DNA of 64,000 bases from Asanoa sp. WMMD1127. GTDB taxonomy: Bacteria > Actinomycetota > Actinomycetes > Mycobacteriales > Micromonosporaceae. The DNA is taken from assembly GCF_029626225.1 (NCBI RefSeq), contig NZ_JARUBP010000001.1, forward strand, positions 6,758,001-6,822,000. The letters run 5' to 3'. Below, one piece after another: positions 43,132 to 51,967 of this stretch; positions within the stretch are counted from its first letter, which is position 1, and the number at the start of each line of letters is the position of its first letter. The notes under the pieces were generated by a model. The model was not told the DNA's origin. It ran no database searches and worked only from the letters and a program-made list of their open reading frames with translations. Both the position numbers and the translations under genes were made by a program.

Positions 43132-43986
43132 CAGGTGTTGCAGGCGGAGTCCGTGGTCGGCGTCCAGGGGGTGCGGTGTGCCGGTGCGCACGGCGTGGGC
43201 GAACTCGGACCGCAGCACCGGCCAGCACTCGGCGTGGTCGATGGTCGCGAAATCGATCTCGAGTACGCCGGACCGCCCGTACAGCTCGACCCCCGCGCGC
43301 GACCGCGGCAGCCGCACCGAGCCCGACAGCGAGAGCTGGCTGACCGCCCCGCCGCGGTGGGCGCAGGTCAACTCCAGCCAGCCCGTCGACGCGCCGTGCC
43401 CGGTGACCGTCTCGATCCGGCCGACCGCGGCCTCGACGAGGTCGAGCAGGTGCGGGCCGAGGTCGACCAGGGCGCCGTGGTCGAGCCGCCAGCCCGTGGC
43501 GAACGGGCCGTCGAGGAAACCGCCGTGCAGGTAGCGAGCCCGGGCCCCGATGGTCTCGAACTCCGCCGCGGCGGCCAGGAACGCCCGGGTGGCGGGGTGG
43601 TAGCGCTTGGTGAGCACGAGCTGGCTCACCACGCCGTTGTCGCGGACGGCCTTGGCGACCCGTTCGGCGTCGGCGACGGTGAGGGCGACGGGCTTCTCCA
43701 GCAGCACGTGGCGGCCGGCCTCGGCGGCGCGGACGGCCAGGTCGGCCTGGACGTCCGGCGGCACCGCGAAGGCGACCGCCGCACACCGGTCGAGCAGGGC
43801 GTCGAAGTCGTCGGCCGCCGTGGTGCCGAGCTGGGCGGCGAGGCGGCGGGCGGCGTCGGGACGGCGGGCCCACACCCCGGTCAGCGTGGTCTCCGGCCCG
43901 GCGGCCAGGGTCGGGCCGTGCATCACCTCGGCCCAGTGGCCGGCGCCGACGAGCCCGACCCGGATCGGTGTGTCCACGGTCCACAT
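43024..43986 (-). CDS. Gfo/Idh/MocA-family oxidoreductase
   Basis: 320 residues. The Rossmann motif RVGLVGAGHWAEVMHG leads, EKPVALTVADAE is the canonical catalytic-lysine segment, and GALVDLGPHLLDLVEAAVG carries the His/Asp region. It would oxidise or reduce a sugar or inositol derivative with NAD(P). The last 35 residues (after LRLQHLL) are antisense to the end of the DUF1345 gene and look unlike the family, suggesting the original stop was lost. ATG 43986 has no clear ribosome site. Confidence 0.85.
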   Translation of the reverse strand: MWTVDTPIRVGLVGAGHWAEVMHGPTLAAGPETTLTGVWARRPDAARRLAAQLGTTAADDFDALLDRCAAVAFAVPPDVQADLAVRAAEAGRHVLLEKPVALTVADAERVAKAVRDNGVVSQLVLTKRYHPATRAFLAAAAEFETIGARARYLHGGFLDGPFATGWRLDHGALVDLGPHLLDLVEAAVGRIETVTGHGASTGWLELTCAHRGGAVSQLSLSGSVRLPRSRAGVELYGRSGVLEIDFATIDHAECWPVLRSEFAHAVRTGTPHPLDADHGLRLQHLLVVDQPGQQVDRPGDDRDAEDVREQRVAQGRPADR

Positions 43987-44027
43987 TGAATCGCCGCCCG
44001 GCCGGCGGCGGCGGACACCACGCCGGT

Positions 44028-44726
44028 TCAGGCGCGCTCGCCGTGGGCCCGCAGGATCGGGTCGTCGTCGATCGGCAGGGTCGGCGTACGCCCGGCGACC
44101 ACGGCCTCGGCCATCCAGCAGTACCAGGCGGCGGTGCTGCGGTAGGGGCGGAACGGCTCGCCGAGCGGCTCGAGCTCCTTCTCGGTGGGGGTCGGCACGC
44201 CGTAGGCCACGCCGTACCCCCGGCGGATGCCGAGGTCGCCAACCGGCCAGACGTCGGGGCGGCGGAGCTGGAAGACCATGAAGAGCTGCGCCGACCAGGG
44301 CCCGATGCCCTTGACCGTCGACAGCCGGCGGATGATCTCGTCGTCGTCGAGGTGGCCGAGCCGGCGGTTGTCGAGCACGACCGTGCCGTCGCGGACCTTC
44401 GTGGCCAGGTCGCGCAGTGAGATCACCTTGCGGGCCGAGAGCCCGACCTTGCGCAGCACGGCGTCCGAGAGCGGCAGCACGGTGTCGGGCGTCAGCTCGC
44501 CGTCGACGGCGTCGACCAGCCGGCCCAGGATGGCGACGGCGGCCGGCCGGGCGAGCTGCTGGAAGACGATCCCGCGTACGAGCGACTCGAAGTTGGTCTC
44601 CTTCCACAGCGGGATCCGCGGCGCCGGCGCGTTCGCGACCAGCCGTGCCATCACCGGGTCACGCCCGGCCAGCAGGTGTGCGGCCTGGCGGAACGTGACC
44701 CGGCTTCCCCAGGTGGGCGTCTCCAC
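44028..44726 (-). CDS. alkA: DNA-3-methyladenine glycosylase II (AlkA-like)
   Basis: 232 residues, the HhH-GPD fold. The helix-hairpin-helix is VKGIGPWSAQLFMVFQL, followed by the catalytic Asp in PVGDLGIRRG. It excises alkylated purines from DNA. The N-terminal AlkA beta domain is missing, as in short actinobacterial and archaeal versions. GTG 44726; an internal GTG at VTFRQAAHLL is also possible. It ends a minus-strand pair; the membrane protein gene downstream in coordinates begins 4 bases away. Confidence 0.88.
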   Translation of the reverse strand: METPTWGSRVTFRQAAHLLAGRDPVMARLVANAPAPRIPLWKETNFESLVRGIVFQQLARPAAVAILGRLVDAVDGELTPDTVLPLSDAVLRKVGLSARKVISLRDLATKVRDGTVVLDNRRLGHLDDDEIIRRLSTVKGIGPWSAQLFMVFQLRRPDVWPVGDLGIRRGYGVAYGVPTPTEKELEPLGEPFRPYRSTAAWYCWMAEAVVAGRTPTLPIDDDPILRAHGERA

Positions 44727-44730
44727 GCAC

Positions 44731-45408
44731 CTAGCCTGCCGCTGCCGGGGCTTTCCGCGCGGCGAAACGGGGGACGTGGGCGGCGGCGAGGAAGATCCCG
44801 AAGACGGCCAGGTTGAGCACCCAGCGGGGGTCGTTCAAATGGAGCTGGTCGACGTAGTCCGCGCGTTCGGCCGCCGTCAGCGGTGTGGTGGACCGCTCCG
44901 CCGCGGCGAAGTCCAGGCGGCCGGAGACGAACACCAGGTAGCTCCACACGCGGATCACCAGATAGAGGCCGGCGGCGGCGAGGATCAGGATCCGGCGTAC
45001 GCCCGGGCGCCAGCCCAGGATCAGCAGCCCGGGCACGACCAGGAGCTCGGTCGGGACGTTGCCGGCGATGGCGACCGGGATGCTCGGGAGGAACATCGCC
45101 ACGAGGGTCTCGCCGGTCAGCGAGTCGCTGTCCATCGCCCCGTTGAGGAGCAGGAGCCCGGCGAAGCCGCCGAAGGCGAACAGGCCCATCGCGACCGTGC
45201 CGAGCACGACCAGGCCGTTCTCGGTCCGGGCGGCGGCGGTGGGACGCCGGGCGATCCAACGGGCGGCCGCGACGACGGCGACACCCCAGGCGGCGCCGGC
45301 GAGGTAGGCGAGGGGCGCGGGCATGAACTCCGCCAGCGACAGCCCTTCGACGACGGTGGTGAAGGCGACCGCCAGGGCGGCCGGCACGAGGTGGTTGGGT
45401 GTGGTCAC
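44731..45408 (-). CDS. multi-pass membrane protein, unknown function
   Basis: 225 residues with about six hydrophobic helices and a polar segment near residue 180 (RLDFAAAERSTTPLTAAERADYV). GTG 45408 is preceded by TAGCGT 8 bases upstream, which decides the start and suggests a leaderless transcript. It lies 4 bases before the alkA start, so both may be expressed together, but no functional link is apparent. No family recognised. Confidence 0.65.
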   Translation of the reverse strand: MTTPNHLVPAALAVAFTTVVEGLSLAEFMPAPLAYLAGAAWGVAVVAAARWIARRPTAAARTENGLVVLGTVAMGLFAFGGFAGLLLLNGAMDSDSLTGETLVAMFLPSIPVAIAGNVPTELLVVPGLLILGWRPGVRRILILAAAGLYLVIRVWSYLVFVSGRLDFAAAERSTTPLTAAERADYVDQLHLNDPRWVLNLAVFGIFLAAAHVPRFAARKAPAAAG

Positions 45409-45470
45409 GCCGCGGGACGCTAGGGAGCGCAGGGGCCGGCCGGCGTCTGCCGAACGGCCACCAACCCGGT

Positions 45471-46106
45471 TTATTTGTCGAGCAGCCCGGCATCCCGCGC
45501 CCGGGCGACGGCCTGCAGCCGGGTCGTGGCGCCGAGTTTGCGGAAGATGTGGTTGAGGTGGGCCTTGACGGTCCCCTGCGCCAGGTGCAGGGCGGCGGCG
45601 ATCTCCCGGTTGGACCGGCCGGCCGCCAGGTGCCCGAGCACCTCGTGCTCGCGCGGGCTCAACTGCTCGACCGGCACGGCCGACGAAGCAGCACCACCCG
45701 CACCGGGCGACACCGTCATCTCGGCACCGCCTGCCACGGGCGGCGACACCGTCATCGTGGCGCCGCTCGCAACGGGCGCTGACGCAGCGATGGCGCTGAC
45801 GTACGCAGGCGGCTCCGACGCCGGGATCGCGGTCCCAACCGGCGGTGCGGTCGCCGCCGCGTCGGCGGTGGCCTCGGTCGGTCGCGCCGCCGGGGATCCG
45901 CGGCGGAACGCGCCGGTGACGGCGACCGCGACGACCAGCACGACGGCGCCGAACACGAACACCAGCCACCACTGCTCGGCGCCCCGCTCGACGAACGCGA
46001 ACGCCAGCCCCATGATGATCATCGCCCACAGGAAGCAGCCCACCAGCGCCGCCGTGAGGGCAAGGCGCCGACGCACGGCGGGCATTCGCAAAAGATGCGC
46101 GATCAC
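45471..46106 (-). CDS. membrane-tethered LuxR-type regulator
   Basis: 211 residues. Two hydrophobic helices (about 14-36 and 44-64) are followed by a linker of about 80 Ala/Pro/Val residues with repeated VASGATMTVSPPVAGG-like units. The C-terminal 62 residues are a LuxR HTH: LSPREHEVLGHLAAGRSNREIA and GTVKAHLNHIFRKLGATTR, in two pieces. There is no receiver or sensor domain, so activity may be set by the membrane segment or by proteolysis. GTG 46106 has TAGGCT 8 bases upstream; a TTG at 46112 is the alternative. Confidence 0.8.
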   Translation of the reverse strand: MIAHLLRMPAVRRRLALTAALVGCFLWAMIIMGLAFAFVERGAEQWWLVFVFGAVVLVVAVAVTGAFRRGSPAARPTEATADAAATAPPVGTAIPASEPPAYVSAIAASAPVASGATMTVSPPVAGGAEMTVSPGAGGAASSAVPVEQLSPREHEVLGHLAAGRSNREIAAALHLAQGTVKAHLNHIFRKLGATTRLQAVARARDAGLLDK

Positions 46107-46117
46107 AGCCAAGCAGC

Positions 46118-46291
46118 CTAGGCGGTGCCGACCGCGAGCAGGTGGGCGCTGGCGGCGACCAGGCCGGCCTCAGTGCCATAGAGGCGGGCCAGCTCGAGGG
46201 CGCCGGCGAACACGGTGTCGGCCAGCGGGCCGTAGGCGTGCGTGTAGTGCGCGACGATGTCCCTCGAGTGCTGGTCCACCCGCGAGATCAT
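46118..46291 (-). CDS. possible 57-residue protein
   Basis: A short open frame from ATG 46291 to TAG 46118, upstream of the LuxR gene by 11 bases. It encodes HYTHAYGPLADTVFAGALEL and similar amphipathic helix-forming sequence with normal actinobacterial codon use. No ribosome site is clear (GATCGGG touches the ATG) and no family is recognised. It may be a real small protein or a chance frame. Confidence 0.3.
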   Translation of the reverse strand: MISRVDQHSRDIVAHYTHAYGPLADTVFAGALELARLYGTEAGLVAASAHLLAVGTA

Positions 46292-46340
46292 CCCGATCGG
46301 CGTGGCGGGCCGGCAACGCGGTCCACGAGAAGGGTCAGGG

Positions 46341-47204
46341 ATGCCGGACGACGCCGCCGAGTGGGCCGCCGCTCAGGTCGACGCGGTCCGGGACGACCCG
46401 CGGCAGCGGATCGCGCTCCTCGCCCGCACCTACCGCGGCCCGTTCGGCGAGGCGCCCCGGCACCTGCCGTTCCGCCGGGCGGCGCTGTCGTTCATGCGCT
46501 GGCAGGCCACCCGCGGCGTGCTCAACCCGTTGACCGCGGACCCGCCCGGCAGCCGCTGGTGGCGGGCCGTCAACGAGGGGCTGCTGCGCGACGGCTGCGA
46601 GGCCATGGCCCGCTCGGGTGGGATGGGCGGCGCGGTCTCGTCGCCGGCGGTCGCGCTGTGGGACGCCTTCATCGCCGATCCGACGGCCCGCACCTGGTAC
46701 CGGGCGCACAACGCCAGCATCGTCGCCGGCTACCTGGAGCACCGGGACCTCGCCGAACCCGAGACGGGACCCGAGCGCTTCTTCCTCAACGTCGTGCTGC
46801 TCCGCGTGCTCTACACGCACGCGCTGGTGGCCGCGCCGCGGCTGGCGTTAGGCCCGCTGTCGGTGCTCGGCGCCGTCCTGGGCGATCCCCGCCTCGGCGC
46901 GGCCGGTGTGTTCCTCTCGCTCCGGCGGGTCCTCCCGGACCGCTATCCGCCGCCGGGCGAGCTGCGCGGCTACCTCGACCGGGAGAACCGGCTGAGCCGC
47001 CTGGTCGACTACGGCGTGATCCAGCCCCGTCTCCAGCGGCTCTACGACTGGTCGGCCCGCGAGCTCGACCAGCCCGGCCTGTGCGACCTGGTGCGCGACG
47101 GCAACCCGACCTACGCGTGGTCCTACACCGACCGCCACGTCTGGTCGCCGCCGGCCGGCCCGCTGCCCCGGCTGCTGACGAGGCTCACCGCGCCACGGGG
47201 CTAG
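46341..47204 (+). CDS. conserved-looking hypothetical protein
   Basis: 287 residues, no membrane helices or signal peptide. Acid and aromatic residues are regularly spaced (YRGPFGEAPRHLPFRRA, TWYRAHNASIVAGYLEH, RFFLNVVLLRVLYTHAL), giving the look of a helical cytoplasmic protein. The codon bias is typical of the window, so it is expressed. AGGG lies before ATG 46341. Function unknown. It overlaps the convergent ROK gene by 20 bases. Confidence 0.7.
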   Translation: MPDDAAEWAAAQVDAVRDDPRQRIALLARTYRGPFGEAPRHLPFRRAALSFMRWQATRGVLNPLTADPPGSRWWRAVNEGLLRDGCEAMARSGGMGGAVSSPAVALWDAFIADPTARTWYRAHNASIVAGYLEHRDLAEPETGPERFFLNVVLLRVLYTHALVAAPRLALGPLSVLGAVLGDPRLGAAGVFLSLRRVLPDRYPPPGELRGYLDRENRLSRLVDYGVIQPRLQRLYDWSARELDQPGLCDLVRDGNPTYAWSYTDRHVWSPPAGPLPRLLTRLTAPRG

Positions 47205-48438
47205 CCGTCGGGGTGGCGGCGAGCTCGGCGTCGACCGCGCTCGGGGAGTAGATCTCGTCGACCACCATCGCGTGGGCGCCGGTCACCGCCGACTGCGGCC
47301 CGAGCCGGCTGGTGGTGACCTCGAGGTGCCGGGTCGCGCGGGGCAGGGCGTACGTGTAGAGCATCTCGCGTACCCCGGTCACGAAATGGGTCTCGGCCAG
47401 GTCGCCGGCGATCACCAGCACGCCGGGGTTGATGACGCAGACGACCGTGGCCAGGACCTCGCCGACCAGGCGGCCGGCCTCGCGGGCCAGGTGGACCGCC
47501 TCGCCGTGGCCGTCCCTGATGCGCTCGATCAGTTCCGGGCCTGACTGCGTCGGCGTGCCGCCGCTGGTCAGCCGCTGCGCCAGGGCCAGGCCGCTGGCCA
47601 CCGCCGACAGGCACCCGTAAAGGCCGCACTCGCAGCGCGCGTCGGGGAAGGACGACAGCCGGACGTGGCCGATGTCGCCGGCGCCGCCGTCGATCCCCCG
47701 GTAGACCCGGCCGTCGACGACGATCCCCGCGCCGATCCCGGTCGCCACCTTGACCAGGAGCAGGGCCGGGGTGTCCGGGAAGTACGCGACCTGCTCGCCG
47801 AGCGCCATCAGGTTGGCGTCGTTGTCGACGAAGACCGGGCAGCCCCAGGTCGCCCGGAGGCGGTCGGCGATCGGGATCCCGTCCCAGCCGGGCATGATCG
47901 GCGGCTCGGTGACCACGCCGGCGTCGTATTCGACCGGGCCGGGCACCCCGACGCCGATCCCCCGGACCCGGTCGCGCGACTGCCCCGCGGCGCCCAGGAG
48001 CCGGCCGAACGCCGCGTCGACCCAGTCCAGCACGAACGCCGGACCCTCGCCGATCTTGATGTGTTCGTGTTCCTCGCGGAGCAGCGTGCCGCCCGCGTCG
48101 AGCACCGCCGCCCGGGCGTGGTTGGCGCCCAGGTCGGCGACCAGCACCACGCCGTGGTCGGTGTCGAACTCGAGCAGCTCGGCCGGCCGGCCCCCGGTCG
48201 ACTCCTCCACACCGGAGCGGCGCAGGAAGCCCGCCGCCCGGAGCGCGTCGATCCGGGCCACCAGCGTCGACCGGGACAGCCCGGTATAGGCCTGGAGCTC
48301 CGACCGGGTGCGGGCCCGGCCGGTGCGGACCAGCCAGAGCAGGTGCCCGGCCGAGTTCTGGTTGCCGGCCGCACCGCGGACGACGACCGGCGAACCTGGC
48401 GGACCGCCCTGGGCCGGCGGCCTATCCCTTGTCGGCAC
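47185..48438 (-). CDS. ROK-family sugar-responsive transcription repressor
   Basis: 417 residues. A winged HTH lies at 35-90 (TRSELQAYTGLSRSTLVARI). The ROK domain follows, with LVADLGANHARAAVLD, the glycine-rich GVGVPGPVEY, and CECGLYGCLSA, the zinc site needed for sugar binding. It is coupled to the permease gene (17-base overlap) and is the last gene of the ABC operon. It is therefore the probable repressor of both the importer and the divergent catabolic genes, with the 36-bp duplicated block as a candidate operator. Confidence 0.9.
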   Translation of the reverse strand: MPTRDRPPAQGGPPGSPVVVRGAAGNQNSAGHLLWLVRTGRARTRSELQAYTGLSRSTLVARIDALRAAGFLRRSGVEESTGGRPAELLEFDTDHGVVLVADLGANHARAAVLDAGGTLLREEHEHIKIGEGPAFVLDWVDAAFGRLLGAAGQSRDRVRGIGVGVPGPVEYDAGVVTEPPIMPGWDGIPIADRLRATWGCPVFVDNDANLMALGEQVAYFPDTPALLLVKVATGIGAGIVVDGRVYRGIDGGAGDIGHVRLSSFPDARCECGLYGCLSAVASGLALAQRLTSGGTPTQSGPELIERIRDGHGEAVHLAREAGRLVGEVLATVVCVINPGVLVIAGDLAETHFVTGVREMLYTYALPRATRHLEVTTSRLGPQSAVTGAHAMVVDEIYSPSAVDAELAATPTASPVAR

Positions 48439-49288
48439 CGGCGGTCAGCCCCTCCGTCAGCAGCCGCTCGGTGGCAAAGAAGATGATCACGATGGGCAGG
48501 GTAAGCACCACCGAGCCGGCCATCAAAACCGTCTTGCTCACTTCGATGCCTCCGGACAGCTGGGCCAGTCCGAGCGAGACCGTCCAGTTGTCACGGTTCT
48601 CGACCAGGAACAACAAGGCGAACAGGTACTCGTTCCACGCGATCATGAAAACGTAGAGTGCGTTCGCCATCACGGCCGGTGCCGCGAGCGGCAAGATTAC
48701 CTTACGCAGGGTTTGTAACCGTGTGTAACCGTCGACCGCGGCGGCCTCTTCGAGACTTTCCGGGATCGTGGTCAGGTAGTTGCGCAGCATGTAGACCGAG
48801 ACCGGGATCGTCTGCGCGATGTAGACGAAGATCAGACCGGCCAGCGAGCCGCGCAGCCCGAGCCGGGTGAACACCGTGAACAGCGGGATGGCCAGCAGGA
48901 TCGCCGGGAAGAGATAGACCGCCAGGAACAGGAAGTGCACCTGCCGGCGACCGACGAACTGCAGACGGCTCACGGCGTACGAGCCGGGCAGCGAGATGAG
49001 CAGCGTCAGCACCGTGGCGGCGGTGGCCACCAGCAGCGTGTTGCCGATCAGCCGCAGGAACCCCTGGCCGCCGGACCCGGTCGAGCCGAGCACCTCCCGG
49101 TAGGTCGACAGCGTCCACTCCGCCGGCCCCGCCCACAGGCCGCCCGGATCGCCCAGCACCGCCTCGATCGGCCGGATCGACAGCAGCACCATGTAGTAGA
49201 AGGGGAACAGCGTGACCACGATCAGGATCGCGATCACCACCCAGCGCAGCACGCCGAACAGCCGGGTCTCGAAGGTCGCGCGGTCCAT
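48422..49288 (-). CDS. sugar ABC transporter permease, MalG type
   Basis: 288 residues with six helices. The EAA loop reads EEAAAVDGYTRLQTLRKVILPL, the ATPase-docking motif of binding-protein-dependent permeases. It pairs with the MalF-type permease directly upstream (TGATG overlap). The operon has no ATPase gene; a shared MsiK-type ATPase elsewhere is usual in actinomycetes. Confidence 0.94.
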   Translation of the reverse strand: MDRATFETRLFGVLRWVVIAILIVVTLFPFYYMVLLSIRPIEAVLGDPGGLWAGPAEWTLSTYREVLGSTGSGGQGFLRLIGNTLLVATAATVLTLLISLPGSYAVSRLQFVGRRQVHFLFLAVYLFPAILLAIPLFTVFTRLGLRGSLAGLIFVYIAQTIPVSVYMLRNYLTTIPESLEEAAAVDGYTRLQTLRKVILPLAAPAVMANALYVFMIAWNEYLFALLFLVENRDNWTVSLGLAQLSGGIEVSKTVLMAGSVVLTLPIVIIFFATERLLTEGLTAGADKG

Positions 49289-50274
49289 CAGGACTCCCCC
49301 TCCACCCGCGGCGCGAAGAACTTGAGATAGAGCACCAGCAGGAGCACCAGGGCGGCGGCGAGCACGAGGCCTTGCGCGGCGGCCGCGCCGACGTCGAGCC
49401 GGGCGGTGAGGAACTCGTAGACCCGGACGCTGGTCACCTGGGTGCCCGCCCCACCGCCGGTGAGCAGCCAGACGTCGTCGAACTTGTTGAACGTCATGAT
49501 GAACCGCAGCACCGACAGCAACGCGATCACGGCGCCGAGCTGCGGCAGCAGGATGTGCCGGAAGAGCTGGGTCGGCGCGGCGCCGTCGACGACGGCCGCC
49601 TCCTCCAGGTCCTTGGGCACCGCCTGGAGCCGGGCCAGGATGAACAGGAACGCGAACGGGAAGTAGCGCCAGGCCTCGAACACGATCACCGTGATCAGCG
49701 CGAGCGGGATGTCGACGCCCCAGAGGCTGTATTCGCGCTGGCTGAGGAACGCGATCGGCCGGTCCCAGCCGAGGAACCGGGTGCCCCAGTTGTTGGCGAC
49801 GCCGAACTGCGGGCTGAGCATGATCTCCCAGACGAACGTCACCGCGACCACGGGCGCCACGTAGGGCAGCAGCACGCTGGCCCGCACGAAGGTGCGCCCC
49901 GGGAACCGCTTGCGCAGCGCCAGCGCGGCGATCAGCCCGAAGATGATCGAGAACGCGGTGCCGCCGATCGTGTAGACCAGCGTCGTCCAGAGCGAGCTCC
50001 AGAAGCCGGGCGAGGTGAACACGTACTCGAAGTTGCGGAGCGTGAACTCGCCGAACAGGCCGGTGCGCCGGATGTTGATCAGCCGGAGCCGCTGGAAGGC
50101 CAGCAGGATCGTCCAGAGGATCGGCACGACGACCACGACCAGCACGACCAGGAACGTCGGCGACAGGTAGACCAGGCCGGCCCGGTTCTCCCGCTGCGCG
50201 CGGGTCAGTGGCCGGCGCGCCGGCCGGCGGCGCTGCTCGGGCGCCGCCGGCCGGTCCTCGCGGGTCGCGACCAT
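49288..50274 (-). CDS. sugar ABC transporter permease, MalF type
   Basis: 328 residues with an Arg-rich cytoplasmic N-terminus, then six helices. EEAAVVDGAAPTQLFRHILLPQLG is the EAA motif (the core is EEAAVVDGA). It overlaps the binding-protein gene stop by one base (TGATG) and the MalG-type gene likewise. It forms the heterodimeric channel for the same sugar or glycoside. Confidence 0.94.
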   Translation of the reverse strand: MVATREDRPAAPEQRRRPARRPLTRAQRENRAGLVYLSPTFLVVLVVVVVPILWTILLAFQRLRLINIRRTGLFGEFTLRNFEYVFTSPGFWSSLWTTLVYTIGGTAFSIIFGLIAALALRKRFPGRTFVRASVLLPYVAPVVAVTFVWEIMLSPQFGVANNWGTRFLGWDRPIAFLSQREYSLWGVDIPLALITVIVFEAWRYFPFAFLFILARLQAVPKDLEEAAVVDGAAPTQLFRHILLPQLGAVIALLSVLRFIMTFNKFDDVWLLTGGGAGTQVTSVRVYEFLTARLDVGAAAAQGLVLAAALVLLLVLYLKFFAPRVEGES

Positions 50275-51665
50275 CAGTCGAGCGACTTCTGGATCGCCCG
50301 CACCTCGTCCGCCGCGCGTTTGGCCGCGCCGGCGGCATCGACCTCGCCGCCGGTCAGGGCGTTGACGGCCTTGGGCACCGGAAGCTCGCCGAGCGTGGCG
50401 CCGAGGAGCGCGCCCTGCTTCTGCGGCAGGCCCCAGCGCTTGAACGTGTCGGGGCTGGCCCGCAGCGCCTCCAGCACGTCGGCCGGATAGCTGTCGGACA
50501 GCGGCTTGCGGGTGTCGACGCCGGCCGGCAGCGTGTTCCAGGCGTTGGCGAACTTGGCGGGGTCGGACGAGTCGCCCTTGCGCACCGGGAACTTGCCCTC
50601 GGGCGCGATGCCGAGCCACTTGGTGTAGCCCTCGTTCATCATGTACGCCACGAACTTGCGGGCCTGCTCGGTGTTGGGCCCTTCCTTGGTGATCGCCCAG
50701 CTGGTGATCTCGCCGAACTGGGCGGGCTGCCCGTTGGGCCCGGCCACCGCGGTCACGATGCCGCTGTTCTTGGCCAGGAACGCCGGGTCGGACCTGCACT
50801 CGGGGCAGGTCGGCAGGGCGTCGTTGCGCAGCCCGGCCATCTCGTCCAGCAGGAACGACGACCAGACCACCATGGCGGCCTTGCCGGCGAAATATGTCGC
50901 CCGGGTCGTGTCGACGTCCTGGGCGCCCGGCACCGAGTAGTTCTTGAACAGGTCCTCGTAGAGCTGGAACGTCGCCACGCACTGCGGGGTGTCGAGCTGC
51001 ACGTTCTTCTGGTCGTCGACCAGCTCGCAGCCGTTGCCGAGGGCGAAGTTCTCGAACGTCTGTTCCGTGAAGGCGTCGTTGGGGACGTTGGCCATCGTGA
51101 TGCCGGCGACCCCGCCGGTGTTCAGCTTCTGCGCCGCCGAGCGGATCTTGTCAAAGGTGTCCGGCGCCTCCAGGCCGGCCTTCTCGAACAGGTCCTTGCG
51201 GTAGAAGAGGAGCTGGGCCCAGCCGTCGCTGGGCACGGCGAGCTGGTTGCCGTCCTGGCCGGTGAGCTCAAGGGCCCGCGGCGAGAACGTGTCGCGGCCG
51301 AGCTCGTCGACGACGGCCTTGGCGGCGTCGGTGTCGACCAGGTCGTTGGTGGCCATCTGGGCCACCGCCGCCAGCGGCAGGGCGCCGATCACGTCGGGCA
51401 GCTGGCCGGCCGCCGCGGCCGAGGTGATCAGGCTGGTGAACTGGTTCTCGTCGGTCGCCACGATCTTGACCTGGATGCCGGTCTGGGCGGTGAACTCGTC
51501 GGCGATCTTCTGGGTGGCCTGGACCCGGTCGGTCTGGTTCTCCAGGCTCCACACGGTGATCGACCCGGTGGCGTCGTCCGCCGGGTCGTCGCCTCCGCAG
51601 GCGCTCAGTGTGGCGGCCGCCAGGACCGCCGCGGTAGCGGCGGTGAGCAGGCTTCTCGCGTTCAC
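50274..51665 (-). CDS. sugar ABC transporter substrate-binding lipoprotein
   Basis: 463 residues. The lipobox LSAC lies at residues 20-23 after a hydrophobic signal, so the protein is lipid-anchored outside. The rest is a family-1 solute-binding fold (ITVWSLENQTDRVQ; EGKFPVRKGD; ANAWNTLPAGVD). GTG 51665 has AAGGAG 9 bases upstream. It is the first gene of SBP-permease-permease-ROK. The ligand is not predictable from sequence alone, but the divergent genes point to a glycoside or glycosylated compatible solute. Confidence 0.93.
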   Translation of the reverse strand: MNARSLLTAATAAVLAAATLSACGGDDPADDATGSITVWSLENQTDRVQATQKIADEFTAQTGIQVKIVATDENQFTSLITSAAAAGQLPDVIGALPLAAVAQMATNDLVDTDAAKAVVDELGRDTFSPRALELTGQDGNQLAVPSDGWAQLLFYRKDLFEKAGLEAPDTFDKIRSAAQKLNTGGVAGITMANVPNDAFTEQTFENFALGNGCELVDDQKNVQLDTPQCVATFQLYEDLFKNYSVPGAQDVDTTRATYFAGKAAMVVWSSFLLDEMAGLRNDALPTCPECRSDPAFLAKNSGIVTAVAGPNGQPAQFGEITSWAITKEGPNTEQARKFVAYMMNEGYTKWLGIAPEGKFPVRKGDSSDPAKFANAWNTLPAGVDTRKPLSDSYPADVLEALRASPDTFKRWGLPQKQGALLGATLGELPVPKAVNALTGGEVDAAGAAKRAADEVRAIQKSLD

Positions 51666-51967
51666 GCGGGTCGCTCCTTCGTCCGGTGTATCGATCTCTC
51701 CCTTTGTCCACGATCTACGGACGAATCACACCAAGGTCTTATACGCGAAGGCAAGACATATGTACGTAACGTTCGGCCACTCGGTCGGGTAACGGACGAT
51801 CTTGCCCGCGACGCCATCCCGGCCTGCCAGGCTTTGTCCACATTTGACACGAGAGATGGCGATGCGGACTTATACTTGATTGCCAGACATAAGTGCGTAA
51901 CATCTCGGCGGAACATGCCGTCGTTATGTCGCGCGCTTCTCTCTTCGATCATGGGCGGAAGGCCGTC
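51666..51967. promoter_or_regulatory. divergent promoter region with a duplicated 36-bp operator-like block
   Basis: The block GGWCTTATAC, nine bases, then AGACATAWGTRCGTAAC occurs at 51735-51770 and again at 51866-51901 in the same orientation, with identical internal spacing and few differences, 131 bp apart. Each contains a TTATAC -10-like hexamer on the plus strand and GTATAAG on the minus strand. TTGACA at 51844-51849 lies 21 bases before the second TATACT, a long spacer. The repeats are likely regulator sites flanking both promoters. Confidence 0.8.

Noticed and set aside
51844-51876. TTGACA ... TATACT as a standard promoter for the dehydrogenase operon
   Set aside because: The spacer is 21 bases, too long for confident assignment; kept only as part of the regulatory region.
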